A stretch of 64,000 nt of DNA from Chromohalobacter marismortui (GTDB lineage Bacteria; Pseudomonadota; Gammaproteobacteria; Pseudomonadales; Halomonadaceae): contig NZ_SOBR01000002.1 of NCBI RefSeq assembly GCF_004364315.1, forward strand, positions 620,001 to 684,000. Direction: 5' to 3'. The translations under genes and the position numbers were made by a program. This document shows positions 23,026-32,662 of this stretch, piece after piece; the stretch's first letter is position 1; each line of letters begins with the position of its first letter. The notes beneath the pieces are model-generated. The model did no database searches, was not told where the DNA came from, and worked only from the letters and a program-made list of their open reading frames with translations.

Positions 23026-23772
23026 TCACTCGGCGGCGGCTTCGTTCGCTTCGCTTGCCTCGTCGGTCACTTCGACGAACTCGCTGGCGCTGTTGCCCTT
23101 GGCCTGCACGCAGGCGTCGGCGACGGCCTGCGTGTAGATCTGGAGCGCACGAATGGAGTCGTCGTTGCCCGGGATCACATAGTCGACACCGTCCGGATTG
23201 GAGTTGGTATCGACGACACCGATGACCGGAATGCCCAACTTGTTGGCTTCGTTGATCGCGATGCGCTCATGATCGACATCGATCACGAACAGCGCGTCGG
23301 GAAGGCCGCCCATGTCCTTGATACCGCCGACGCTGCGCTCGAGCTTGTCTTGCTCGCGGGTCGCCATCAGGACTTCTTTCTTGGTCAGCTTCTCGAACGT
23401 GCCATCTTCGTGCATGGCTTCAAGTTCGCGCAGGCGCTTGATCGAGACGCGAATGGTCTTGAAGTTGGTCAGCATGCCGCCCAACCAGCGATGGTTGACG
23501 AACGGCTGGCCGGCGCGACGCGCTTCTTCCTTGACGATCTTGCTGGCGGCGCGCTTGGTGCCGACGAACAGGATCTTGTTATTGGATGCCACCATCTTCT
23601 CGATCACGGCGAGCGCATCATTCAGCGCCGGCAGCGTGTGTTCGAGGTTGATGATGTGGATCTTGTTGCGTGCGCCGAAGATGTACTTGCTCATCTTCGG
23701 GTTCCAGTAACGGGTCTGGTGACCGAAGTGAGCGCCTGCCTTGAGCAGGTCACGCATATTGACTTGTGCCAT
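23026..23772 (-). CDS. rpsB: 30S ribosomal protein S2
   Basis: S2 binds late to the 30S subunit at the head-body junction and is needed for S1 docking. The protein has 248 residues and the family signatures [22 protein letters not shown] (residues 6-27), LFVGTKRAA and [22 protein letters not shown] 23772 has a strong AGGAG upstream; a longer frame to 23883 is leader sequence. The C-terminal tail is acidic ([12 protein letters not shown]), in line with a halophile's acidic proteome. Confidence 0.98.
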   Translation of the reverse strand: MAQVNMRDLLKAGAHFGHQTRYWNPKMSKYIFGARNKIHIINLEHTLPALNDALAVIEKMVASNNKILFVGTKRAASKIVKEEARRAGQPFVNHRWLGGMLTNFKTIRVSIKRLRELEAMHEDGTFEKLTKKEVLMATREQDKLERSVGGIKDMGGLPDALFVIDVDHERIAINEANKLGIPVIGVVDTNSNPDGVDYVIPGNDDSIRALQIYTQAVADACVQAKGNSASEFVEVTDEASEANEAAAE

Positions 23773-24106
23773 GGATGACTCCTGAATCGGGTTAGGCCTC
23801 CATACACCCCATGGATCCGACCACGACGGCACTGTTGCCGTCCCGGCACCCGGGACCATGTGACGGTGCATGTGTGTTTTCAAGGCGTTATCATTTCGCC
23901 CTCTTGCCTCACCGCACTAGGCGGCGATTGCAGTAAGGCGCGCGGCTTTATACCATAGATCGATTCTAAGATGAAGTCGCTCCCGGTCGCCGCACTTGGT
24001 GACTGCATGCTTGTGTCGCGTCTCGCCCCAGCCTGGCCGGGGCGCCGAGACTATAGGCCAGGAGCCATTCCAACGCCAGACCCGAACCCTCCGAATTCGA
24101 GATCGC
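23773..24106. other. Divergent intergenic region, rpsB leader and map upstream
   Basis: This 334-base gap holds no gene. On the rpsB side an untranslated leader contains a perfect hairpin (arms GACGGCA 23825-23831 and TGCCGTC 23836-23842, loop of four). S2 is known to repress rpsB through its leader in gammaproteobacteria, so this hairpin may be part of that site (inference). On the map side a GC-rich inverted structure with ends GTCTCG and GAGAC lies near 24020-24051. Confidence 0.45.
23947..23975 (-). promoter_or_regulatory. rpsB: Candidate promoter for rpsB-tsf
   Basis: On the - strand: -35-like TTCATC (23975-23970), 17-base spacer, -10 TATAAA (23952-23947). It would give a leader of about 165 bases that includes the hairpin at 23825-23842. 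The -35 is a weak match, which fits a growth-regulated ribosomal promoter; no discriminator analysis was possible. Confidence 0.45.
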
Positions 24107-24898
24107 ATGAACATTCCCATCAAGACCGCCGACGAAATCGAGAAAATGCGCGAAGCCGGCCGCCAGGCCGCTTCGGTACTGGAAATGATCACTCCCCACG
24201 TGGTGGCCGGTATCAGCACCGGCGAGGTCAACCGGTTGTGCCACGAGTACATCGTCAACGAATTGGGCTCCACGCCGGCACCGCTCAACTATCATGGCTT
24301 TCCCTACGCCACCTGTACCTCGATCAACCACGTCGTCTGCCATGGCATGCCCGATACCGCCAAGAAGCTCAAGAACGGCGACATCATGAATCTCGACATC
24401 ACGGTCAAGACCGCCGACGGCTACCACGGCGATTCCAGCATGATGTTCGTGATCGGGGACAGCATCCAGGGCGGTCGTCTCTCGCGGATCACCCAGGAGT
24501 GCCTGTACAAGAGCATCGCCCAGGTCCAGCCCGGCGTTCACCTCTCCGAACTGGCACGCACGATCCAGCAGCATGCCGAGAGTAACGGCTACTCGGTGGT
24601 GCGCGATTTCTGCGGTCACGGTATCGGCGCCGGCTTTCACGAGGACCCGCAGTTCCTGCATTACGACGGTTACGAACCCCATGCCGATATCGCGCTGGCC
24701 GAAGGCATGTGCTTCACCATCGAGCCCATGCTCAACGTCGGCGACTATCGCACCAAGGTGTTGCGTGACGGCTGGACGGCGGTGACCAAGGACAAGAGCT
24801 TATCCGCCCAGTGGGAGCACACGCTGCTGGTCACTGCGACCGGTGTCGACGTACTTACCGCGCGCGGCGACGAGGACCTGAGCTTCCTCGGGACGTAA
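24107..24898 (+). CDS. map: Methionine aminopeptidase, type I
   Basis: Map removes the initiator Met from nascent proteins whose second residue is small. The 263-residue pita-bread-fold enzyme shows the metal-binding series: NLDITV and DGYHGDSS (two Asp), GHGIGAGFHEDPQ (His) and FTIEPML plus QWEHTLLVT (two Glu). There is no N-terminal extension, hence type Ia. ATG 24107 was chosen at the conserved MNIPIKTADEIEKMR; a frame open to 23996 is noncoding leader. It is divergent from rpsB, the standard bacterial arrangement, and precedes glnD. Confidence 0.97.
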   Translation: MNIPIKTADEIEKMREAGRQAASVLEMITPHVVAGISTGEVNRLCHEYIVNELGSTPAPLNYHGFPYATCTSINHVVCHGMPDTAKKLKNGDIMNLDITVKTADGYHGDSSMMFVIGDSIQGGRLSRITQECLYKSIAQVQPGVHLSELARTIQQHAESNGYSVVRDFCGHGIGAGFHEDPQFLHYDGYEPHADIALAEGMCFTIEPMLNVGDYRTKVLRDGWTAVTKDKSLSAQWEHTLLVTATGVDVLTARGDEDLSFLGT

Positions 24899-24960
24899 GC
24901 GTCACGCCCGTCACCCGCTCAATCGCTTGCGCGATATCCGCGCGAAGGAGTGCCACGCGA

Positions 24961-27636
24961 ATGCTGCTTCATCACTACCGCTTCGTGCCCGACGAGACGT
25001 TGCTCGATACGTCCGCTTTTCGCGAAGCGCTAGCCGCCAGCCGCACGCCGATCGTCGTCTTCAAGGAGGCGCTACGCGAGCTGCAGACGCGGCTGGACGC
25101 ACGCTTTCGTGCCGGCAGCGACATTCGCGACCTGGTCCATGGCCGCGCCTGGTGCCTGGACCAGCTACTGGCCATTGCCTGGGAACGCTATGACTGGCCC
25201 GACGACGGCATTGCATTGCTCGCCGTCGGCGGCTATGGCCGGGGCGAGCTGCACCCGCATTCCGACATCGACCTGTTGCTGCTGCTCGAACACGACGACG
25301 ACACGCCCTACCGCGAAGGCCTGACCGGCTTCATCACCTTTTTGTGGGACATCGGCCTGGAAATCGGGCATAGCGTGCGCTCACTGACCGATTGCGAGCG
25401 CGAGGCACACGCCGACCTGACGGTCATCACCAACCTGCTGGAATCGCGCACCCTGGCCGGCCCCGAGCAGCTACGCGAGACGATGCGTGGACGCCTCTCC
25501 AACGAGGCGATGTGGCCGAGCGATGCCTTTTTCGAGGCCAAATGGCAGGAGCAGATCGCGCGCCACTATCGCTTCAACAACTCCGAATATCACCTCGAAC
25601 CCAACATCAAGAGCTCGCCGGGCGGACTACGCGACATTCAGATGATCGGCTGGGTGGCCAAGCGCCACTTCGGCGAGCTGCGCTACGAGGATGTCGTCGC
25701 CCAGGGATTCATGAACGATGCCGAGCTGCGCATCCTCAGCCAGGGGCAGGCCTTCTTGTGGCAGGTTCGCTATGCGTTGCACATGCTCAATGGCCGCGCC
25801 GAGGATCGCCTGCTGTTCGACCATCAACGCGCCATCGCCGAGCTATTCGGCTATCGCGACACGCCTGAGCGCCTTGCCATCGAGCAGTTCATGAAGCGCT
25901 ACTACCGTCATGTCACTGCGCTGGCCGGGCTCAACGACATGCTGCTGCAGCACTTCGACGAGGTCATTCTGCGCGCCCACGAGACCCCGGACGTCACCCC
26001 CCTCAACGCGCGCTTCGAGGTTCTCGGCGGCTATATACAGGTGCGCCACGCCAACGTCTTTCGCCACCGTCCCGGCGCCCTGCTCGAGCTATTCCTGCTG
26101 ATGGCCCAGCATCCCGAGATAGAGGGCGTGCGCGCCGAAACCATCCGTCTCATCCGCGACCATCGCCACCTGATCGACGAAAGCTTTCGCGACGACCTGC
26201 GTCATCAGAGCCTGTTCATGGAACTGCTGCGCAGCGGGGGGAACATTCCGCGCCAGCTGCGGCGCATGAACCGCTACGGCATCCTCGGCAAGTACCTGCC
26301 CGAGTTCGGTCAAGCCGTGGGGCTGATGCAGCACGACTTGTTCCACCTGTACACCGTCGATGCCCACACATTGCGTCTACTGAAGTTCGTGCAGCGCTTC
26401 CGCGAACCCGACGGTCACGAAGACTTCCCCGTCGCCGCGACCCTGGTGCATCAGTTGCCCAAGCTCGAACTGCTGTGGATCGCCGGGCTCTACCACGATA
26501 TCGGCAAGGGGCGCGGCGGCGATCATTCCGAACTCGGCGCCATCGATGCCACCGCCTTCTGCGAGCGCCACGGCCTGTCGCCACGCGATACCCGGCTGGT
26601 CGCCTGGCTGGTCGAACATCACTTGCTGATGTCCAAGACGGCTCAGAAACGCGATATTTCCGACCCCGACGTCATTCATGAATTCGCGTTGGCGATGCGC
26701 GACGAGGTCCATCTCGACTATCTCTACGTACTCACCGTGGCCGACATCACCGCCACCAACCCCTCGCTATGGAACGGCTGGCGCGCCGCCCTGTTGCGTC
26801 AGCTGCATACCGAAACCAAACGTGCCCTGCGGCGCGGCCTGGACCATGCCATCGACCGCGAAGAATGGGCCCGCGAGTCACGCGATGAAGCACGCAGCCT
26901 GCTCGGCACGGTGGGTATCGACATCCCCCGTGCGGATGCCTTGTGGGCATCGTTCGGCGATGATTATTTCCTGCAATACGCGCCCAGCGAGATCGTTTGG
27001 CAGACGCAGGGCATCCTCGAGCACCAGCCCTCGGAGCTGCCGCTGATCCTCGCCAACGCACCCACCGAGGACATGGCCGAAGGCGGTACCAAGGTGTTCA
27101 TCCATACCCGCTCGGTCAACGACCTGTTCGCCGCCACCGCCGCCGCCATGGAACAACTGGGGCTCTCGATCCACGATGCCCGCATCGCCACCTCCAGCAA
27201 CGACTGGACGCTCAACACCTTCATCGTGCTCGACGACGACGGCGAACCGATTCGCGATCCGCAGCGCCTCGAGGAAATCCGTCACCACCTGGTGGAAGAA
27301 CTCGACGATCCGGCCGACTATCCGCGCATCGTCACTCGCCACACCTCGCGACAGCTCAAGCACTTCAAGGTCCCCACCCGGGTAATGATCGAGCAGGACG
27401 AAGCCAACGCCCGCACCATCGTCGAGCTCATCGCCCCCGACCGCCCCGGGCTGCTGGCCCGCGTCGGCCGTATCTTCATGGAACAGGACATCGCCCTCTC
27501 GGCGGCCAAGATCGCCACCCTGGGCGAGCGTGTCGAGGACGTCTTCTTCATCACCGACAAAGCCGGCGAACCGCTCACCGACCCCGACCGCCAAGCGCAA
27601 CTGCGCGAACGTCTGTGCGACACGCTCGACGTCTGA
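24961..27636 (+). CDS. glnD: Bifunctional PII uridylyltransferase/uridylyl-removing enzyme
   Basis: GlnD is the glutamine sensor of nitrogen control: it uridylylates PII (GlnB/GlnK) when glutamine is low and deuridylylates it when glutamine is high. The 891-residue protein has a nucleotidyltransferase domain with GGYGRGELHPHSDID at about residues 90-104, an HD hydrolase domain (GLYHDIGKGRGGDHS, about residue 510), and two C-terminal ACT domains (TKVFIHTRSVNDLFA and ELIAPDRPGLLARVG) that bind glutamine. ATG 24961 follows AAGGAG at ten bases. It follows map by 62 bases as in E. coli (map-glnD-dapD). Confidence 0.97.
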   Translation: MLLHHYRFVPDETLLDTSAFREALAASRTPIVVFKEALRELQTRLDARFRAGSDIRDLVHGRAWCLDQLLAIAWERYDWPDDGIALLAVGGYGRGELHPHSDIDLLLLLEHDDDTPYREGLTGFITFLWDIGLEIGHSVRSLTDCEREAHADLTVITNLLESRTLAGPEQLRETMRGRLSNEAMWPSDAFFEAKWQEQIARHYRFNNSEYHLEPNIKSSPGGLRDIQMIGWVAKRHFGELRYEDVVAQGFMNDAELRILSQGQAFLWQVRYALHMLNGRAEDRLLFDHQRAIAELFGYRDTPERLAIEQFMKRYYRHVTALAGLNDMLLQHFDEVILRAHETPDVTPLNARFEVLGGYIQVRHANVFRHRPGALLELFLLMAQHPEIEGVRAETIRLIRDHRHLIDESFRDDLRHQSLFMELLRSGGNIPRQLRRMNRYGILGKYLPEFGQAVGLMQHDLFHLYTVDAHTLRLLKFVQRFREPDGHEDFPVAATLVHQLPKLELLWIAGLYHDIGKGRGGDHSELGAIDATAFCERHGLSPRDTRLVAWLVEHHLLMSKTAQKRDISDPDVIHEFALAMRDEVHLDYLYVLTVADITATNPSLWNGWRAALLRQLHTETKRALRRGLDHAIDREEWARESRDEARSLLGTVGIDIPRADALWASFGDDYFLQYAPSEIVWQTQGILEHQPSELPLILANAPTEDMAEGGTKVFIHTRSVNDLFAATAAAMEQLGLSIHDARIATSSNDWTLNTFIVLDDDGEPIRDPQRLEEIRHHLVEELDDPADYPRIVTRHTSRQLKHFKVPTRVMIEQDEANARTIVELIAPDRPGLLARVGRIFMEQDIALSAAKIATLGERVEDVFFITDKAGEPLTDPDRQAQLRERLCDTLDV

Positions 27637-27639
27637 ACC

Positions 27640-27655
27640 GGCCTCATTTGAGGCC
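27640..27655 (+). terminator. Short hairpin after glnD
   Basis: GGCCTCA (27640-27646) and TGAGGCC (27649-27655) with a two-base loop, four bases past the glnD stop and without a T-run. Its right arm overlaps the -35 element of the dapC promoter. It may act as a weak terminator or mRNA end. Confidence 0.4.
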
Positions 27656-27676
27656 CCGGGCCCGCTTGCCTATAAT
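27648..27676 (+). promoter_or_regulatory. dapC: Sigma-70 promoter for the dap cluster
   Basis: TTGAGG (27648-27653) and TATAAT (27671-27676) are separated by exactly 17 bases, 76 bases upstream of the dapC ATG. This is the best sigma-70 match seen in the window. The spacer is GC-only (CCCCGGGCCCGCTTGCC), which should hinder melting and may make the promoter sensitive to supercoiling. Confidence 0.7.
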
Positions 27677-27752
27677 CGGGCCCTTCCGATGGCGCCGCGC
27701 GCCTTCATAACAACGCCATGTCCGCGACGCCGGACTCGCTGCTGGATTGCCG

Positions 27753-28952
27753 ATGAATCCCGATCTCGACGCCCTCAAGCCCTACCCTTTCGAGAAGCTT
27801 GCCGCCCTCAAGGCCGAGGCAACGCCGCCCACGCCATCGCCCATCGCGCTGTCCATCGGCGAGCCGCGCCATGCGCCGCCTGCTGCGGTGCTCGACGCGA
27901 TGCGTCGCTTCGAGGGCGAGGTCGCGCGCTATCCGGCCACGGCGGGACTCTTCGAGCTACGCAACGCCATCGCGCAGTGGGCGACGCAACGTTACGCGCT
28001 GAGCCCCGGTTCGCTCGCCCCCGAGCACCACGTGCTGCCGGTCAACGGCACCCGCGAGGCGATCTTCGCTTTCGTCCAGGCCGCGCTGGACCGCACGCGA
28101 CCTGCCAAGGTGGCGATGCCCAACCCGTTCTATCAGATCTACGAAGGCGCGACCCTGCTGGCCGGTGGCGAGCCGTTGTATCTCGATTGCGCCCCCGAAA
28201 ACGGCTGCCTGCCCGATCTCGAGGCCGTCCCCGCCGCTACCTGGCGCGACGTGCAGCTGGTCTTCGTCTGTTCGCCCGGCAATCCCACCGGTGCCGTCAC
28301 GCCGCTGGCCGAGTATCGAAAACTGATCGCCCTGGCCGACGAGCACGATTTCATCATCGCCTCCGATGAATGCTACTCGGAGCTCTATCTCGATGAGGCC
28401 GCACCGCCACCGGGACTACTCGAGGCCTGCCGCTCGCTGGGACGCGACGACTACCGCCGCTGCCTGGTCTTTCACTCGCTGTCCAAGCGCTCCAATTTAC
28501 CCGGGCTGCGTTCGGGCTTCGTGGCCGGCGATGCCGAGCTGATCGCCCCCTTCAAGCGCTACCGCACCTATCACGGCTGCGCGATGCCGCTGACGACCCA
28601 GCATGCTTCGATCGTCGCCTGGGAGGACGAAGCGCATGTGCACGCTAACCGCGATGCCTACCGCGAGAAATTCAGCGCGGTGGGCGAGATTCTGGCGCCG
28701 GTCATGGATTTTCCCACGCCGCGCGCCAGCTTCTATCTGTGGCCGGCGGTGCCCGGCGGCGACGATGAAGCCTTCGCCCGCGACCTGTTTTCCGAGGAGC
28801 ACGTCACCGTGCTGCCCGGACGCTACATGTCGCGCGACGGCGCCCGAGGCAATCCCGGCGCCGGCCGCGTACGCCTGGCGCTGGTCGCCGAGCTCGACGC
28901 CACCGTGGAAGCCGCATGGCGCATCCGACGCTTCATCGCGCGCCGCCCCTGA
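27753..28952 (+). CDS. dapC: Succinyldiaminopimelate transaminase
   Basis: DapC moves the amino group from glutamate to N-succinyl-2-amino-6-ketopimelate in lysine and peptidoglycan synthesis. The 399-residue fold-type I PLP enzyme begins MNPDLDALKPYPFEKL, typical of this subfamily, and has the Schiff-base lysine in HSLSKRSNLPG (Lys245), SPGNPTGAV and an Arg-rich C-terminal carboxylate site. ATG 27753 is favoured over the TTG two codons earlier. The neighbours dapD and dapE supply its substrate and use its product. Another aminotransferase role is possible from sequence alone, but context decides. Confidence 0.92.
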   Translation: MNPDLDALKPYPFEKLAALKAEATPPTPSPIALSIGEPRHAPPAAVLDAMRRFEGEVARYPATAGLFELRNAIAQWATQRYALSPGSLAPEHHVLPVNGTREAIFAFVQAALDRTRPAKVAMPNPFYQIYEGATLLAGGEPLYLDCAPENGCLPDLEAVPAATWRDVQLVFVCSPGNPTGAVTPLAEYRKLIALADEHDFIIASDECYSELYLDEAAPPPGLLEACRSLGRDDYRRCLVFHSLSKRSNLPGLRSGFVAGDAELIAPFKRYRTYHGCAMPLTTQHASIVAWEDEAHVHANRDAYREKFSAVGEILAPVMDFPTPRASFYLWPAVPGGDDEAFARDLFSEEHVTVLPGRYMSRDGARGNPGAGRVRLALVAELDATVEAAWRIRRFIARRP

Positions 28953-28993
28953 GCCATCGCGGCACATCGCCATTCACTCATGAGGAGGCCGTC

Positions 28994-29341
28994 ATGGTCA
29001 CGCTCTACGGCATCAAGACCTGCGACACCTGCCGCAAGGCACGCCGCACACTCGACGACCTGGGCATCGCGTATCGTTATCACGACCTGCGCACAGACGG
29101 CCTCGATGCCGCACGGCTCGATGCCTTGCTGGCACGCAGCGACTGGAAAACGCTGCTCAACACGCGCAGCACGACCTGGCGCGGACTGGACGATGCCGAC
29201 AAGCGCGATCTCGACGCCGACCGGGCCCGCTCGCTGTTGCTGGCGCACCCGACGCTGCTCAAGCGTCCCGTGCTGGAAACGCCGAATCATTTCCTGGTGG
29301 GGTTCAAGGCCGACGCCTATCGCGCCCTTCAGGCGCCCTAG
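28994..29341 (+). CDS. yffB: ArsC/Spx-family protein YffB
   Basis: A 115-residue thioredoxin-fold protein of the arsenate reductase/Spx family. The N-terminal YGIKTCDTCRKAR places a CxxC at residues 10-13, and the C-terminal half has LLKRPVLE with the Arg before the cis-Pro, as in ArsC. ATG 28994 has a strong GAGGAGG. In E. coli the yffB homologue lies next to dapE, and here it lies within the dap cluster, so the linkage is conserved though the function is unknown; glutathione-dependent thiol reductase activity has been suggested for the family. Confidence 0.88.
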   Translation: MVTLYGIKTCDTCRKARRTLDDLGIAYRYHDLRTDGLDAARLDALLARSDWKTLLNTRSTTWRGLDDADKRDLDADRARSLLLAHPTLLKRPVLETPNHFLVGFKADAYRALQAP

Positions 29342-29401
29342 TCGCCCACCGGCACGACACGTATCACTCATCTTCTTCATCCAATCCTCGAGGATTTCCC
29401 C

Positions 29402-30427
29402 ATGCTGAGCTTCGCTCTCGGAATCGGCCATCAGAACACCCAAGGCGAGTGGCTGGACGTCTACTATCCGGCGCCCCTGCTGAATCCCGACGCCGCCCTG
29501 ATCGCGGCAGCGCGTGACGCATTGAATGCACCGGCGGGCAATGCCGTGGTCAGCTTCCTGCCCGAACACTGCCAGGCGCTGGCCGCGGCACTGCGCCAGG
29601 CCGGCGCTACCGACCAAGCCGAACTGGCCGAGGCCTTCGCCACCGCCCAGCGCCCGCTCGTCGCGACCTTCCTCGATGAGGACAGCGCCCCGGCCAGCGT
29701 GCCCGAGGTCTACCTCAAGCTGCATCTGCTCTCGCATCGCCTGGTCAAGCCGCATGGCATCAAGCTCGATGGCATGTTCGGCCTGCTCAAGAACATCGCC
29801 TGGACCAGCGAAGGCCCCATCGACATCGACGAACTTGGTGCGCGGCGCCTCAAGGCGCGCCTCGAAGGTCGTCCGCTCACGGTCGATTGCGTCGACAAGT
29901 TCCCCAAGATGGCCGACTACGTGGTACCCAAGGGCATACGCATCGGCGACACCGCGCGCGTGCGCCTGGGCGCCTATCTCGGCGAGGGCACCACCGTCAT
30001 GCATGAAGGCTTCTGCAACTTCAATGCCGGCACCGAAGGCCCGGGCATGGTCGAAGGCCGCATCTCCGCCGGCGTGGTGATCGGCAAGGGCTCCGACCTG
30101 GGCGGCGGCTGCTCGACCATGGGCACCCTCTCCGGCGGCGGCAACATCATCATCGCCATCGGCGAAGGTTGCCTGATCGGCGCCAACGCCGGTATCGGCA
30201 TCCCGCTGGGCGACCGCTGCACGGTGGAAGCCGGTCTTTACGTCACGGCCGGTGCCAAGATCGCCGTGCTCGACGATCAGGGCGAGCTGGTGCGTACCGT
30301 CAACGGCCGCGACCTGGCCAACCAGAGCGACCTGCTGCTGCGTCGCAACTCGCAGAACGGCCGCATCGAGTGCCTGACCAACAAGAGCGCCGTGGCGCTC
30401 AACGAGGCACTGCATGCCCACAACTGA
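29402..30427 (+). CDS. dapD: Tetrahydrodipicolinate N-succinyltransferase
   Basis: DapD opens the succinylase branch by transferring succinyl from succinyl-CoA to tetrahydrodipicolinate. The 341-residue protein is of the longer Pseudomonas type ([21 protein letters not shown] at the N terminus) rather than the 274-residue E. coli type. The middle is a hexapeptide-repeat beta helix, ending with [14 protein letters not shown] and [15 protein letters not shown]. It overlaps dapE by 14 bases. Confidence 0.95.
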   Translation: MLSFALGIGHQNTQGEWLDVYYPAPLLNPDAALIAAARDALNAPAGNAVVSFLPEHCQALAAALRQAGATDQAELAEAFATAQRPLVATFLDEDSAPASVPEVYLKLHLLSHRLVKPHGIKLDGMFGLLKNIAWTSEGPIDIDELGARRLKARLEGRPLTVDCVDKFPKMADYVVPKGIRIGDTARVRLGAYLGEGTTVMHEGFCNFNAGTEGPGMVEGRISAGVVIGKGSDLGGGCSTMGTLSGGGNIIIAIGEGCLIGANAGIGIPLGDRCTVEAGLYVTAGAKIAVLDDQGELVRTVNGRDLANQSDLLLRRNSQNGRIECLTNKSAVALNEALHAHN

Positions 30428-31571
30428 TCGCACCACGCCAGCGTCGCCGACCCTGGCGCTGGCCTTCGAGTTGCTGCGGCGTCGTTCGGTGACCCCGGAC
30501 GACGCCGGCTGTCAGGCGCTGATGATCGCACGCCTGGAACGGCTGGGATTTCATGTCGAACGCTTGCGTATCGGCGAGGTCGATAATTTCTGGGCCACAC
30601 GCGGCGATAGCGGCCCCATGCTGGTCTTCGCCGGGCATACCGATGTCGTGCCCACCGGTCCTGAAAACGACTGGGAACACCCACCCTTCGAGCCATGCAT
30701 CGACGCCGAGGGCATGTTGTGTGGACGCGGTGCCGCGGACATGAAAGGCAGCCTGGCGGCGATGATCACCGCCGTGGAAGACTTCCTGGCCGCGCACCCG
30801 ACGCATCCCGGCCGGCTCGGCTTTCTGATCACCGCCGACGAGGAAGGCCCCGCCGTTCACGGAACCCGAGCCGTGGTCGAACACCTGCGCGAACGTGGCA
30901 TCGCCCCGGATTACTGCATCGTCGGCGAGCCTTCGTCCAGCGAACGCGTGGGCGACACGCTCAAGAACGGGCGTCGCGGCTCCCTGGGCGGCGTGCTGCA
31001 CGTCAAGGGGATCCAGGGCCATGTCGCCTACCCGCATCTGGCGCGCAACCCCGTGCACGAGGCGGCCCCGGCATTGGCCGCGCTGGCCGCCGAGCGCTGG
31101 GATACGGGTAACGACTTCTTCCCCGCCACCAGTTTCCAGATCTCCAATCTCCAGGCCGGCACCGGGGCGACCAACGTGATTCCCGGTCAACTCGAGGTGG
31201 TCTTCAACTTTCGCTTCTCCACGCAGGTGACCGCCGAGGCATTGAAGGCACGCACCGCCGAGATCCTGGATGATTTTGCGCTCGAGTACACGCTCGACTG
31301 GACGCTCAATGGCGAGCCCTTCCTCACCGCCGGGGGGGCGCTGGTCGATGCCACGATGGCCAGCGTGGAAGACATGCTGGGCTATCGGCCGCAGCTATCG
31401 ACCGGCGGCGGCACCTCGGATGGCCGCTTCGTCGCCACGCTGGGCGCGCAAGTCATCGAACTGGGCCCGGCCAACGCCACGATACACAAGGTCGACGAAC
31501 GCATACGCGCCGCCGATCTGGAGACGCTGAGTCGTCTCTATGCGACCATCATGCAACGCTTGCTTACCTGA
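30414..31571 (+). CDS. dapE: Succinyl-diaminopimelate desuccinylase
   Basis: DapE hydrolyses N-succinyl-LL-diaminopimelate to LL-DAP and succinate. The 385-residue M20 peptidase-fold enzyme has the dizinc motifs [21 protein letters not shown] (bridging Asp), [12 protein letters not shown] (catalytic Glu-Glu) and [11 protein letters not shown], plus a dimerisation domain. Its start lies inside the end of dapD, so translation is coupled. The 3' end is followed after eight bases by a small gene. Confidence 0.97.
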   Translation: MPTTDRTTPASPTLALAFELLRRRSVTPDDAGCQALMIARLERLGFHVERLRIGEVDNFWATRGDSGPMLVFAGHTDVVPTGPENDWEHPPFEPCIDAEGMLCGRGAADMKGSLAAMITAVEDFLAAHPTHPGRLGFLITADEEGPAVHGTRAVVEHLRERGIAPDYCIVGEPSSSERVGDTLKNGRRGSLGGVLHVKGIQGHVAYPHLARNPVHEAAPALAALAAERWDTGNDFFPATSFQISNLQAGTGATNVIPGQLEVVFNFRFSTQVTAEALKARTAEILDDFALEYTLDWTLNGEPFLTAGGALVDATMASVEDMLGYRPQLSTGGGTSDGRFVATLGAQVIELGPANATIHKVDERIRAADLETLSRLYATIMQRLLT

Positions 31572-31579
31572 GGTTCGCC

Positions 31580-31969
31580 GTGGAGCACTACCCCGACATC
31601 GAGATCTATCTGGCCGACGCCGACATCGAGGCCGTGCAACGCTGGCTCTCTGCACATTTCGACGAACTGCCCGCACTGGTCAAGCGCGGCAAGCGCCAGT
31701 GGCGAACCCTGGCGCGCCATGCCGATAGCGAGGTCCCCATTCTGCTGGTCACGCATGCCGCCGACGGCTTCGCCAGCCTGTGGTTCGACAGTCCGCATAC
31801 ACCCTGGCCACGCGACGTCGACTGCGCGCGCGATGCCGCGCGAACGCTCGGCTGCGAGGTGCGTTGCTCGCTGGGCGGCTGGCAGCCGGGTGACGAGCCG
31901 GACCGCTTCTGGCGGGTCCGTGCGGACGGTGAGGAAGGCGCTATCGACTGGCCGGACTCGGGACAATAA
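31580..31969 (+). CDS. Conserved small protein after dapE
   Basis: A 129-residue soluble protein that I do not recognise. It starts with GTG (31580) eight bases after dapE's stop with a GAGG site. It is acidic, with WFDSPHTPWPRDVDCARDAARTLGCEVRCSLGGWQPGDEPDRFWRV-type composition: many Trp and charged residues, and no signal or membrane segment. Codon use is like the neighbours, so it seems a genuine gene of the dap operon, and the strong hairpin at 31987 closes the operon right after it. Confidence 0.75.
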   Translation: MEHYPDIEIYLADADIEAVQRWLSAHFDELPALVKRGKRQWRTLARHADSEVPILLVTHAADGFASLWFDSPHTPWPRDVDCARDAARTLGCEVRCSLGGWQPGDEPDRFWRVRADGEEGAIDWPDSGQ

Positions 31970-31986
31970 CGCGACGCATGACGTTA

Positions 31987-32019
31987 AACGCCCCGTCCGG
32001 TACAACCGGACGGGGCGTT
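31987..32019. terminator. Bidirectional terminator hairpin
   Basis: A perfect 14-base-pair stem (31987-32000 with 32006-32019) and a five-base loop TACAA separate the dap operon (+) from the convergent cold-shock gene (-). It is followed by TTGT on the + side and TTTAA on the - side, so it can serve both units. Confidence 0.75.
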
Positions 32020-32044
32020 GTCGTGCCAGTGGCAAGGCCTGCGA

Positions 32045-32512
32045 TCAGGAAATCACGGTCACATCGTCGGCCTGCAGGCCACGCTCGTTCTCGATCACGT
32101 GATAGCGCACCTTCTGGCCCTCCGCGAGCGTGCGATGCCCCTTGCCACGAATGGCGCGGAAGTGCACGAACACGTCCTCGCCACTATCGCGGGTGATGAA
32201 GCCGTATCCTTTATTGACGTTGAACCACTTCACCTCCCCGATCTCGCGGTCGTCGTTCTCCAGTTCGGCAAGATGCGCCAGCTGACTCGAGCGTGGGGCC
32301 AACGCCTGCGTGCTCAGCGTTCCCAACAATAGCAGCAAGAACACGGCCAGGGCCGTGGCGCTATAAGCGATGGCAATGCCATCGGCTTCGAGCAGCAGGG
32401 AAAACTCCAGCACGCTGCCGCTCAGCGTCACGAACAGCGCGATCAGCAAGGGAGACGGAATGGCCAACAGGACACTGATGAGACTACAACGTAGGAATAT
32501 CTTACGATTCAT
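32045..32512 (-). CDS. Membrane-anchored cold-shock-domain protein
   Basis: A 155-residue protein. Two membrane helices (about residues 9-31 and 46-68) are followed by a linker and a complete C-terminal cold-shock domain, with EVKWFN, RNP1-like KGYGFI (101-106) and RNP2-like VFVHF (114-118). Free CspA proteins are about 70 residues, so this is a CSD tethered to the inner membrane with the RNA-binding side presumably in the cytoplasm. ATG 32512 was chosen because the helix starts right after it; a frame open to 32614 adds unlikely sequence. It is divergent from slyX. Related CSD proteins with membrane segments are known in proteobacteria, but their role is unclear. Confidence 0.85.
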   Translation of the reverse strand: MNRKIFLRCSLISVLLAIPSPLLIALFVTLSGSVLEFSLLLEADGIAIAYSATALAVFLLLLLGTLSTQALAPRSSQLAHLAELENDDREIGEVKWFNVNKGYGFITRDSGEDVFVHFRAIRGKGHRTLAEGQKVRYHVIENERGLQADDVTVIS

Positions 32513-32662
32513 GGACCTCGATATCTCTTGTTGTCCGATAGAAACGCTCCGCGGCGCCTGAGCGCGTGCGGAGCCGACAGGGGTTGCGCAGAGACTGCGC
32601 AACGCTATGAACACAACTTATGAATACAATGCTTTTGAACACACTGCATAAGGTGCCAGAAA

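Noticed and set aside
28823-30436. 537-codon open frame on the - strand opposite dapC/yffB/dapD
   Set aside because: It spans three real genes and their gaps on the other strand and has no domain; it is a GC-bias shadow.
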